A DNA stretch of 64,000 nucleotides, taken from Brachypodius melanocephalos. Its lineage: Eukaryota > Chordata > Aves > Passeriformes > Pycnonotidae. Shown here piece after piece: positions 1 through 11,200 of this stretch. The notes beneath the pieces were generated by a model. The model worked only from the letters and a program-made list of their open reading frames with translations. It was not told the DNA's origin and did not search any database. The position numbers and the translations under genes were made by a program. How positions within the stretch are numbered: position 1 is the first letter of the stretch; every line of letters begins with the position of its first letter. The stretch is taken from positions 30,729,605-30,793,604 of the forward strand of contig VZSR01000520.1 of NCBI GenBank assembly GCA_013398615.1. Direction: 5' to 3'.

Positions 1-337
1 GTCTGGAAGAGAAACCATATGAAGAGCAGCTGAGGCCATTGTCTTACTTGTCCTGGAGGAGACTCATGAGGGGAAATGGTGGGATAGGCACTCATCCCTT
101 CTCTGTGGTGACCAGTGACAGGACTTGAGGGAATGCACAAATCTGTGACAAGGAGATTAAATTACATTAGGACATAGTTCTTTACCCAAAGGGTGGTTGG
201 ACATTGGAACAGGCTTCCCAGGGAAGCAGTTAACACCAAACCTGACAGAGTTTGAGAAGCATTTGCACAAAGGTCTCAGGAACATCAATTATCCCTTGTG
301 AGCCCATTCCAACTTAAGATATTCTATGATTCTGTGA
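1..337 (+). mobile_element. CR1 LINE, 3' end fragment (cut by window edge)
   Basis: This is the 3' untranslated end and last part of the ORF2 region of a chicken-repeat-1 (CR1) non-LTR retrotransposon. It contains the diagnostic block around 195-250 (a 'ttggaacaggcttcccaggg'-like stretch) seen in most avian CR1 3' regions. It closes at 321-337 with two degenerate octamers (attctatg, attctgtg type), the usual CR1 terminus without a poly(A) tail. The 5' part lies outside the window. Frameshifts and stops leave no coding capacity. The identification rests on my memory of CR1 sequences, not a database search. Confidence 0.9.
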
Positions 338-2392
338 TGCACTCTTTTTGCCTACATCTCACAGTAGCTGACCTTTTCCTTTTATATGGCATCTATTTTC
401 AGGATTAATATTACAATGCATCACCTTTATGAGCAGTTATGCCACCTCTCTTTCATCAGGCTTTTGTTGGAAGTGACTTCTATGATTATTAATTATTTCC
501 CATAGAATTCAGCTGCACATGGTAACCACGCTTATTAAGAAAAAAAAATTGCATCTGTAAGCTTTTGAATACTTAACCTGTACATATTAGGGGGAATAAC
601 TATAAGATTATTTATGTCACAGTAGGAAAAATGATTCAGAAAGGCCTAAGGATCCTTTTTACAAAAGTTTTTAAAATATTCATTATAATTTAAAATCTTC
701 TTTGTGGAAGTCTTAACCATCATGATTTGTACTAGCTGTGGAGCATTCCTTTTAATACCCTTGCTATTGACCAATTCTTTGACTAGAGAAAATTATTGAT
801 GTGTAGCATTAAGCATCTAACTACTGTTGTATTATTGTGGTGATTAGAGGAAATCCTAAAGCCACAAGTGCAGAGGTTTCAGCTGCAGTGAACTGGCCAG
901 ATTTTATTGGAGGTAGCTGCAGAGTTTTTTATTCAAGCGTGTTTACTGTGCCAATCACTTGCAGGGCTTATCTTCTCTTTTTCAGTGTTTTAATCCAGTG
1001 CTGCTGTAAAGCAGGTTCTATGTTCCAACCTAGCAGTGATTTCATTAATGACAGGTAAAATGGTCAAGAAATACCATCTTTGTCTTACCCCTCTTCAGCA
1101 GGTATTTGCACCTTCACAGCCACAAGTGAGAAAAAAGATCCTCTTTTCCTAGAACTACAGAGGGTATTCTGCTGGCAGGCATTTCTAGCATAGAATTGTT
1201 TCAATTGCATTGTGCTCTGTTCATCTGTTTCCTCCTTAGTTGATATACTTGTCTAAAAGCTTTTTAAAGGAAGGCTCATATTTCTGTTTATATTTTGCTT
1301 AACAGAAAGAGGATCCTGGTCTTGTCTGGAGATCTCATCCATTATCAAAATAAAATAAATGTTAAAAAGCCATGGTAAATACATAAGCACATCTCATTGC
1401 ATCTAAAATAAAGGAGTGGGACACAAACTTAAGATGACTTCTTTATGATGCACTGTAATGTAGTCCTCTTAAATTCAGTGGCTTAGCAGAGAAAACTTTC
1501 ACCAAGGTCTCTACACACTGAGAAATTAGTTTTACATCTATGCTTTGAAAATCAGGCATGAGACTTCTTGAAATGGATGCAAATTAAAGCAATACATTTA
1601 TTTTTGGCAATTATTCTTTCCAGATATTGTTTCTTTTACATGTTTTCATTCAGTAAAAGGAAAAGCATGAGAAAAATAATACGATACACATGTAGAGATG
1701 AATATGTCCACAAATATCTGCTTTTGGAAACTGCATAACATTTCATACTTTACACAATGTCAGACCCCGAATGATCAACTGGTGCTACCAAATTCTCACT
1801 CGTGTTTATGCAATTATTCATGTTGTCTGTTCAAAGGAGATAAGAGAAAACTTTAAACAGACAATCTTTATTCACACGATGATTATAGATAGCACAATAT
1901 TAGCATGATTTGGATGCCCAGGCTCCAAAGCCTAGGAGAAGGAAATACCCAGACTTTCCAGGCTGTAAAGTGCTACACACTCCTTTCTCCCTTTGTCTCC
2001 AGCTGTAGATGAGGACATTCATTATTTCCATGTGTCAAGTGTAGAAATTGATTGCAAATTAGAGGCACATGTTTTTACTAAAGACAGGGACTGAATTATG
2101 ATTAGATTGTAATTTCAAATTATATCAGTATATGAAAATATATAAGCTGCGGGGGAATACAGCTCAAGATGAATTTGTCCTTTTTATCTCACAAATGAAA
2201 GCTATTCTTTATCCAACAAAAACCCTAGAAATAGACAGTATGCAAAAAAATCACAAAGTTTATGCAACACTTCATCTTCTTATTTGTCACTAAAAATGTC
2301 TTTTAAACATTTTTATCTTTTCTCATTCATCTAGATGGTCTTTTTCCCCCTCTATTTTTTACTAATGGGATCTTTCTAAGTATGGAAGAAAC
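338..2392. other. Unique AT-rich DNA, no gene seen
   Basis: I see no repeat family, splice-bounded exon or RNA gene here. Open frames are under 75 codons and show no protein family I recognise. Short A or T runs are the only structure. Confidence 0.6.
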
Positions 2393-2500
2393 TAAAAAAA
2401 AACCACCAAAAACCCCCAAAATAACCCTCAACAAACAAACCAAACCCCCCCCCAAACCCCCAAACAACAAAAGAGGGGGAGAGGAGAGAGAGGAAAAGAA
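2393..2500 (+). repeat. Low-complexity A/C-rich tract followed by GA-rich tract
   Basis: About 75 bases are built almost only from A and C (runs of A3-A8 separated by C2-C9), then about 30 purine-only bases. There is no fixed repeat unit, so this is low-complexity DNA and not a clean microsatellite. The plus strand is almost free of T throughout. A similar tract lies 700 bp downstream. Confidence 0.85.
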
Positions 2501-3092
2501 CATTCAGTTTCAATATCTCATTCAATTTGAAAGCTGCATTTCTTTTATCAAGAGAAGCTGATATTTTTAAAATTCTGTGTTAAAAGGTGTGGAGATTTCT
2601 TTTTTACCTTTTTATTTCAGCCTGTGAGTTACATGTACTTTAGAAAGAACTTCCAGGTTCTCTAGTTGAAAGAGGCAATCATATGCCTGAGGACATATAC
2701 AATAGGAAATGACAATGGAGCATTTCACTTCTTATTTGTTGAAGAAAAAAAATTAGTAACTATGACACCAACTAGGAAATAAGAAAAGATTCTCTTCAAT
2801 TGGCAGAGTTCTGCATACATCTTGTTGGAAAGAAACTACAGTCTAGCACAATTCTGCTTCAGCAGTAAAAAGCCCATTCTGTCTACACCCAGAGGAGCCT
2901 GGACTGCCTTCCTATTTAATATTGAGGAAAGGAATTTTGTTTGAGATCCAGTACTCATTTTATTTTCTGTTCCAGAATTATAATCACCTGCTGAGTCTAC
3001 CAGGACTGGCTCACAGGAAACTCAGATTTTCTCCTAATCTTGCTTGCAGACTTTTCTATGAGATCTTAGTCACTTTATTATATTGCAATCTC
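2501..3092. other. Unique AT-rich DNA between two A/C-rich tracts
   Basis: No gene, repeat family or RNA structure recognised. A frame of 122 codons starting at 2922 runs into the next A/C tract, and its lysine/asparagine/proline-rich half is only a translation of that tract. Confidence 0.5.
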
Positions 3093-3198
3093 AAAAAAAA
3101 AAACAAAAACCCAAAACAAACAAACCCAAAAAACCAAAAAAACCCCAAACACAAACAAACAAACAATAAACAAACAAACACACCCCCCCCACACAAAA
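3093..3198 (+). repeat. Low-complexity A/C-rich tract, (CAAA)n-like
   Basis: An A10 run is followed by interrupted CAAA units, 'aaccc' groups and a C8 run, with only one T in about 100 bases. The CAAA part at about 3150-3182 is closest to a true tetranucleotide repeat. It resembles the 2393 tract in composition but not in exact order. A poly(A) tail of a retrocopy is unlikely because no gene-like sequence precedes it. Confidence 0.85.
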
Positions 3199-6100
3199 GC
3201 AGGCCACTTACGAAATTATTATATTACTTTGAGATTCTTGGAAGAATGATTTTAATACAAGCAGGTAAGCAAACTAGGAAATATTTTTAATGAAATCAAA
3301 GTTTGATAGAGGAAAACACTAATAGCAAAGAACACTATAAATTGGCTGACTGATGAGAAATGTCTTCTCAAAACTGTCCAATCTTTTGCTGACATCACAA
3401 GTAGCAATATTTTGCTTTGGTGATTGTCAGCATGAAATATGCATCACTTTATATTCCAACCAAATTCTCCCTATTTTGACTTTCATTTGACTAGAACAGG
3501 AAATGTTTTTGAAATCTTGATTTTTTTTTCAAAAATCAACTTCTGTCTTTTTAATGGCTTTTGAATTTTAATTTTTAATTGTTGGGGACAGCTTTTCAGA
3601 GTGAAAGAGGAAACCTGAAAAGACTCTTGAGAATGCAGTTTCACTCTGAGCTAGAGGGATCAGTCCCATGCTTTGCCTATCTGGTGTGGGCTGGTATCAA
3701 TTAGTGCATCCTTTGGTTTCCAAGAAATTATTCTCCTGGTCTCTGTTAGCAGGTAGGGATGGCACAGAAACCATTACTCTCTGATTACTTTTAACATTTT
3801 TTGCCTGAATAGAGACCTTACAAGATTTCAGTTTTTGTTTAGTAGTTTGAAAAGGTTTTATGGATAAAAAAGGAGAATTTTACTCCTGAAGCCACATTTA
3901 ATACATCTCTTCTTCTGCACAGTGCAAACTGAAATACAACACTTTCATCACTGAAACTGAAAGACATCACTTTCATCACTTTGGCTTCCATCAGCTCACC
4001 TAGAAAATTTTAATTTTTTCTGAATGAATGTTTCTCAATTTTCTTTTAAGGCAGCCCAGGTAGCAAGCTCCTGTCTACCAGCTTTCTGGAAAGACAGCAT
4101 GAGCAGATGCATCCAGCTGCAATAGTCAGAAACCTTATTTTCTTTAGATCTTCAGGAATACAATGATCCTTTTTTTTTATTTTTTATTTTTAGAGTGTGT
4201 GCATATGTGCAGGGATGGGTGAATTTTGTTAGCAGATGGAAGGTCACAGGTGGTTTTGCATCAAAACATAATTAAATTACATTGATTAAATTAAATGTCT
4301 GACAAATATATGGCCTACTCATCCCACCATGAATGGGGCAGATAAAATTCAGCTCCACACTTCAGCAGCAACTATTTGCTTTTAGAAAGGAAAATTAATC
4401 TGGAGTGAACCCACTTGATGCTTCCTGACTCTGAATCCTTCATCAAAATTATTCCTCCATCAGCTTGGGATGAGAAAGCAAATCATTCACAATTAGGAGG
4501 CTTGCCTTTTTTTTGATTTTATTAGCATTTGCACCAGTCATAGAGTTGCTGATGCCAGAGAACACCTTTCTCATACCCAACAAAATTGCCTCATACATGC
4601 CTGGGAAGATCACACTGATCAAAAATAATTAAGAAGGAAGGAGAGTTATTAAAGCTGAAGGCACTATTTAATTGCAAATACTGAGTAGCATAATCTTTAC
4701 CACAATATGAGGGAACACACTGTAGCTGTTGCTTCATTCTCTTCCATCTCTGAACTCAATTTAGACAAAGCAAAAACCTAAGTATAGTCTAAATAATTTG
4801 GTGGCAGAGACTTTGGTGTCTGTCACTGAAGTTTGCAGAGAAGACAGTTTGCAATTTATATTTCAGATTAAAGGTAAAGAAAATTGAATCAGTAATAAAT
4901 ACCAGTAAAGGTTTAATATACCAAGGTTTTTGAACATCCACAACTCTGCATGGTTTCAAAGTATTGTCTTTGTTTATTTATGTATTTAGGAAATACTCAG
5001 CTCAATTTAAGGAGTTGTCAAACTTCTATAGAATATATTCTATACTTCTATAGAGTATATTTTGCATCAGTTGGACCACTAAAGTAAAATCAGATTTTTG
5101 TAGGACTGGGACTTGTTTAATTAACTAGAACTGCAATCAGAAATCATTACAAAAATTCTCTTAGGGCTTAATTTATGTTACATGGGCCAGTATAAAAACT
5201 TTCCTGCAAAATGACAGAACTACGCTATAGCTACTCAAGTATCTTCAATCAACTGACTTGGGTTAGAATTCACTTAAGAAGACATATGTTACGGGGTATT
5301 GTTTTCTTTCTTTCCAGATGAAAAATATGAAAGAAGCTTTTCCTAAAAATTTCATTCCTTCATTCTTTCTTGCTCAGTAGAACATCATATTTTAGTATGA
5401 AGGGTTTAGAATTAAATTTGATTTTAATATTTTGAAGACTTTGCCAAGGAAGTGCCAAAACCTATTAAAAAGTCTCAGAGATAAACATGAGCGGGGGGAA
5501 AAAAGGTAGATTACGAGAAACTCACAGAATTATATAGCTATTTAAAACCTTAATCTTCAGCGCTATGAATTCTGCAGGATTATTTCAGCTACTTTCTCTT
5601 ACTTGTACCTCAGTGAAGAAAATGCATAATTAGAGAGGACATCACAAAATAGATTGTGTGCACTCTGATAGTGTGTTTGGTGTAAGTGCATGAGTCAAAA
5701 AGTGTGTCCTTAGTGTCTTTCAAATGTTTGCATGCATGGTTAGTGCTTGTCCTGATGTGGTGAATAGATATTAAAGCCTAACTATAAAGTTTTTTTTTAA
5801 GATTCTTGCTTCAAACACTAAATTTTGTACAAAACCAACATGCAATCCTGGTGTGGAGCTTTTTTGTTATCAAGAAAGAGCATTACAAGTGCTTGTGTGA
5901 AAGATTTTTTTGAGGGGTGAACAAGTTAAAAATAATTTGGGTCTTGTTTTGTGTAAACAATAGCAAATATGGTTTAAAACAAAGTGTAAATTATTGGAGT
6001 TGTTCTTCCTTGGACACATATATAACATTTTACTTATAGGATATTGCAGTCATTCAGAATCCCCTGGCAAACACTTAAGAGCAGAAGGCTTCCATGTTTT

Positions 6101-7582
6101 ACTGGAAGAGAATATGCCATTTCACATCCTGTAGCTGGAAGAATTCCTTCACTTTTCCCAAGAGAAGAAACACACTCTTCAAAATAATCTCCCACTTGGA
6201 ATAACCAGAAACACTGAAATCCATCTCATGATATACCACACAAAGCTACTCAGTTTATTAAAATTCTCATGGGTTGCAAACAACTTGCTTTCAATGCTCT
6301 CTCCAAGAATTTATCAACACAGACAGCTTATTCGGATTCTGAGATAGTGTTAGCAGCCAACAAATCTGGTGTTCACATGTTTTCAAATCTACTTAAATCA
6401 AAATAAAGCACATTTAGGCAGTATATAGCCTGGGCAAGAGCTCACATCATGAAACTGAACTCGTTTTTTAAGATATATGAATGCAAAGGGACATGATCAA
6501 GGCTTCAGCTTTTGGCCAAGCCTGAGGAACCATCCCTCTTGTGGTAGCTTTCATCTGTGTGAACATTCCCAGTATGGTTCAGTACAAAGCCAAAATGCCA
6601 GAGCTTGGCTTGGAAGTGTGACAGACAGGACGTGCTCTTCACACCATTTACAGCTGACAGAGCTCAGCAGATCTCCATCCACCTCTACAGTTATTATATA
6701 CTGACTTCTGATTGAGGCTCAATAGCTAGGCATTCATATTTAGTTGATAATGCTAGTGCTAAATGCACTGGTTTCCCTGCTGAGGTGAGTGTCTGAGGGG
6801 ATATTTTTCTTTGCAAACTCATCGGTTCCAGGGGAACCAGAGACGAAGGATGTTAGACAAGGAATACTTAAATAGACAGATACTGATTTCTCCTCTGTTA
6901 TAACAAGCACCAGCCTCTGCTGTAGGGGAGAAAACTGCAGCAACCAAAGCTCCTCAAGCCCAATAACCATATTATTTGTATGTGATACTAGCTTCTATAG
7001 AGATAATCAATCAGGTATTACCTAATAAAAACCTGCTTGACCCTCACATTGCCTCCATGTCAGAGGATTTCAAGAATGAAAATTCAGCTACATATGCAAG
7101 TGGTCACAGTGTGCAGAGTTCTCAGAAAGCCTTTATGCCAATGACAAGTCACGCAGGAATCTGCTAAGAAAGCTAGGGGCACAGACATGGAGACAGCTAT
7201 TTTCTGTACCAACACATTTCTCCAGGGTAGAAAACTAATTTCAGTTTTCAATCTCTTTCTTCTTGAAGAAAGTCCCAGATGCATGTCAAATAGCATAGAA
7301 ACCTTGTGCAGTCCACTGCCCTTCATCAGGAGCTAAGCTGAGACTAACATCTGAACAAGGTCTGTGAGTTGAAACCCCACAGAAACTTTCAAACCAGAAG
7401 ACAGAGGATTTAACTTTGAAGCTGTCCACATTCCCTCTTATTGGGTTGCTCCTTTGGCTTGGAATCATCTTCAAAGTTAAAATAACTAGGGGATTCTGAT
7501 ATGTGATAATACAGGAAAGAGAATCAGATGTTTCTGTGACTGTTGCAAATACAGAACTGTGTAAAGGAAGCTTTCCTGTCTG
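3199..7582. other. Unique AT-rich DNA, no gene seen
   Basis: This 4.4-kb stretch holds no recognisable element. Small features are a partial 22-bp-period duplication around 5022-5060 (the motif acttctata occurs at 5022 and 5044) and T-rich runs near 4170-4192. Overlapping frames on both strands at 6.5-7.5 kb are short and unrelated to families I know. Confidence 0.5.
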
Positions 7583-7600
7583 ACCATCCAGGTGCCCCCG
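7583..7600 (-). other. Possible retroviral primer-binding-site remnant
   Basis: Read on the minus strand, the bases directly after the proposed LTR end are cgggggcacctggatggt. This partly matches a tRNA-Pro type primer binding site (about 10 of 18 positions by eye, including the G run). A tRNA-Pro site would suggest a class I (gammaretrovirus-like) element. No gag-like frame follows, so the internal region is lost or unrecognisable. The match is weak and is inference. Confidence 0.3.
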
Positions 7601-7790
7601 TGTCAGTCACAGATCACAATCAGAGACTTTCATTGCTGGGACTGAAGCCCCTACTCAGCATGTGGCTCCAGGGACACCCGACGGGTGCCCCACTTGACCT
7701 CCTACACACCTCACACTCGGACGAGGTTTCCTTACTAGCTCGACTCTGTTTCTCATAACAGAGTATCAGACCTCTGGATCCTTAAAATAA

Positions 7791-7796
7791 TTTAAT
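7791..7796 (-). terminator. ATTAAA poly(A) signal of the LTR
   Basis: The minus-strand hexamer ATTAAA lies downstream of the TATA box inside the LTR. It is the common variant of the AATAAA polyadenylation signal and would define the end of R. Confidence 0.4.
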
Positions 7797-7868
7797 CTTG
7801 GTGCGACAACAGAATAACAGCTCAAGCTGGGTGTCTCAGAAAGGACCCTGAGCAAAAGGCTACCTGGG

Positions 7869-7876
7869 CTTTTATA
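7869..7876 (-). promoter_or_regulatory. TATA box of the LTR
   Basis: The minus strand reads TATAAAAG in a gagTATAAAAGccc context. With the ATTAAA at 7791-7796 it frames a plausible transcription start and a short R region. Whether it is active cannot be told from sequence. Confidence 0.5.
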
Positions 7877-8246
7877 CTCTCACAGTTTAAACCCACAAAA
7901 GTCAGTGGTCCTTGGCTCCTGCCATGTCTCTGAGTGTGCCCCTCACCTGGCTGCCCACGGGTCCCCACGCCCTTTGTTATGTGTGGGTTGCAGTTCACAG
8001 CCTCTTGCCATGGGCTCCCCCCACTCAGAGCTCAACCTGCAGCTCTCACTGCAGCTGCAAACCGAGCTACCTGCACTGAATGGATCCCTCAAAGGTCAAC
8101 CTAAAAATTCCCTATACTGCTAATGATAACATCTTACCACTGCAGGATCTCCTTCATAGATTTCACAGCAGACATTCTGCAACTTTGGAGGGTTTATTTC
8201 AGATGGGCAGGGTGACGGGGGGAGAGGTGTAAGGCTCTCCAACACA

Positions 8247-11200
8247 GTCCCATCAAACTTGTTTTCAAGTCCGAATTCAAGTCACCTATATTCACAACTG
8301 CTTTCTGATAATGATTAGAAATGTTCATCAAGTGCATATTTGTTCACTATAGTGTATGGGAAGCAGCAATTCCATAGTCAGTAATAAACACAAATATTTA
8401 TTATGTGCCATTTTATTACTTTAACCATCTAATAGAGAGATAGGAACAAACCCATGTGTCTTAGGTGTACAATGCACACTTTGTATAAAATAGAGAGAAT
8501 GCTAAAGGTTAATTGATCATAAGCATGCTGAGATCAAAACATTTTTGGCATGCTGTACCCAAAATTTGCGAGGTAGACCTAGTACTATTTACTTTACAAC
8601 CAGAAAGGATGCCCCAGACCAGGGCACCAGGCAAATTCCTGATCATAACTGACATCCAGTCAAAAAGTCTGTTCATGCTTTGGGGCCCCAGACCAGAGAC
8701 TCCATGGTGAGGAATCAGCTTGGCTGGGGTGGGAGCTGTAACTCAGGCAGGGATCAAGTTCAAGAGCTTCTGCCTGAAATCAGCTCCCATGGATCAGCCC
8801 TTGTAAGCCTTCCCCTGGAGCCGTCAGGGACCTCTCCCAGTGTCACCAGCTGCCCTGTGCCAAAGGTGGCTCTGAGCTCAGGCAGACAAAACCGCACCAT
8901 GGGAGAGAATTTGCTCAGGGTCCTTCCAGCACAGTTGTTTACATGCAAACGTGCTACTGTTGTGAAGATTCACCCCTTCAGCTGGATTGTTTTATCTATC
9001 TACTTCCAGACCACTGCAAATGCGAAGTAAATTACTTGGCAATTGCAGAAGAGTAGCGGGTGTGTGAGGAATCAATTAAGAACAGTCAGCTGAGAAAAGG
9101 TAATTTGTTATGACATGGTAACTTAGTTGTTTGCAATTATTGGTAGTTTTCATAAAGATTTTTGACTTTCAGAGGGTTAACCACTTTCCAGTGTCTCATT
9201 GTCTTCTAATGAGGAAGAACAGACAAATGGAGGAGCATTTAACTTTCCAGATTTATTGCCTAATTTTATGAGTGTTGTGTAACTCAGGTCAATTACCCAA
9301 GACAAAGAAAATGTCAACAGATTTCTTTTATTTCATTAAAATCTGCTATTGGAAATAACCTCTGCAGAAGTACATCTTTCTTGGAAAATAATGCAAAATT
9401 AGCTGGATGTATTTTATATTTTTCCAGTTCTTCCCACATTGGATATTACGACTTCATGTTAGTCACAAATTAGTCTAGTGGTTTGATCCGCTGTTAAAGC
9501 CTGTTTCATCTAAAGCAGGGGAAAAAAGAGTGGAAGACAAACTAAATAAATAAATTTATTTTAAATGCCCTTAATCCTGGGAAAAAACCCAATGACATTA
9601 TTCAATGAAATAATTTCTCAAAAATATGTCTCAAACCAGTATTGCATGAGTGGTTTTCAGAATTACAACCTGTATTTTCACTTTTATCCAAAATAAATGT
9701 CACAAAATTTCCAACTCCATTATTGTGCTGAGCTCTCAGTAATAATAGTATGGTTTAATCTATGACACATGTTGACCTTTGTAAGTTGCTTACTACTTTG
9801 GTTTTTTCCTTTTGATTAATTTTAGTAACTATTTTGATAAGTGCTATGTATTAGTAGGTACCATGATCCCAGAAGTCAGAGGTCTCTGATTTTTGCCATT
9901 TCTGTCACTACTTGTTTTGAGATTGAAGTCCTCAGTGTTTCAATGCCTTCCATTTGGCTCTTCTAAAATAAGACTGAATTATGTTAAATCCATAGTGATG
10001 AAATAATGAATGCTTGCACAGAGATTTGAGAATATAAAGTGCTCTATAAATACCAAGCATTATTATTACCAGTCTATAATGGAAGAATGCAATCTTGGAA
10101 GGAAACCAACAATGAATTCAAAGCTGAGGGATTAAAACTAATGATTTCAGAGGAAAGAACAAATTTAGCCTGAGACGTGTGTGTTGTACAAACACATTTT
10201 TAGAGACCTCATACTACCTTCAAATGTTGCCCTGTCACACAAATCCTAACAAGAGTACAACAATTTTATATTTTAAAAATAAGCAACAAAATGTCTCAAA
10301 GCATTTGCAGGTCACAAATACACTATAACCTTAATCTGGTCACTGGGAAATTATATGGAGTTCTAAACAAAGCTCTATTTCATTTTATTGTGTGGAAAAA
10401 AAAAAACAAAACCCTCTGTCTCTAAGGGAATGAGGGAAATTATGCTTGTACTTGGATGGTCCAGTTAGAGTTTGGCCCAGGATGTCTTGGGTATTTACCA
10501 CAATGGGGCTTGCTGCACTAACTGCTCACAGTTATCATTCTCTAATACAGCACACAATTCCAGGTGCATGGACAGTGGAATAGCAGCTCCCTTCCCAATA
10601 TCTCCTGTGTCACAGGGTGTGTGTACCCTGGCACAGTATGTTAGTCCATTCCTGACCCGTGGTGTCTGTGATATCTAATGACACTGTGATCATGGCCAAG
10701 CACTCAGGAGATCAGAGTTTGTTTTTCTGTATGGCTTTGTGCTTATCTTTCTCTGTGTCATTTTCTTCCAATGGATCCATTTTTATTTTTCCCTCAGAAA
10801 AGCTCTATAGTGGAGCAGGTAATGCCATTATTTTATGTATTTTTCTTTTGCTTTTCCATATAGAAGGTGCTCAATTTCAGTCTACTGTGACCTCCACAAC
10901 AGTTGAATACCAGAACAATATTGTGTTCCAGTTATATTTTATTTTTATATCTTTATTTTTATTGCAGTTAGCCTGAGACAGAGTTTGAGAACTTAAATAC
11001 AATAGAGTTGCTGATAGTTAAGCAACAATATCTAGAGTTGTGATCCCACTTCTCTGGTTATTTGCCACCAAAGTCAGGAACCATAAACTTATTAAGCACT
11101 ATCCAAAGTGTTACAAACTTGGAATTCTGTTACAGTAGGAGTCCAAAAGTGATCTAGCTTAAGCAGCTCTGAATAAGGCAGGCCTGTATTTATTATTTTC

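Larger units (their letters stand above)
7601..8246 (-). mobile_element. LTR of an endogenous retrovirus (solo or truncated), minus strand
   Basis: On the minus strand the segment starts TGTGTTGG or TGTTGG and ends GACTGACA, giving the TG...CA ends of retroviral LTRs. It contains a TATAAAAG box at 7869-7876 and an ATTAAA poly(A) signal at 7791-7796, about 75 bp downstream, the spacing expected for a short R region. A second AATAAA-like site lies near its 5' end. GC content and CpG count are clearly higher than in the flanks. Because CpG decays with age, this may be one of the younger insertions here. The 3' boundary was chosen from the possible primer binding site next to it and could be off by tens of bases. 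No coding region is attached. The family name is not known to me. Confidence 0.6.

Noticed and set aside
3093..3198. Poly(A) tail of a processed pseudogene
   Set aside because: The tract is A/C mixed with long C runs, and no gene-like sequence precedes it.
2922..3290. 122-codon open frame on the plus strand
   Set aside because: Half of the translation is Lys/Asn/Pro/Thr produced by the A/C-rich repeat, and the rest has no similarity that I recognise.
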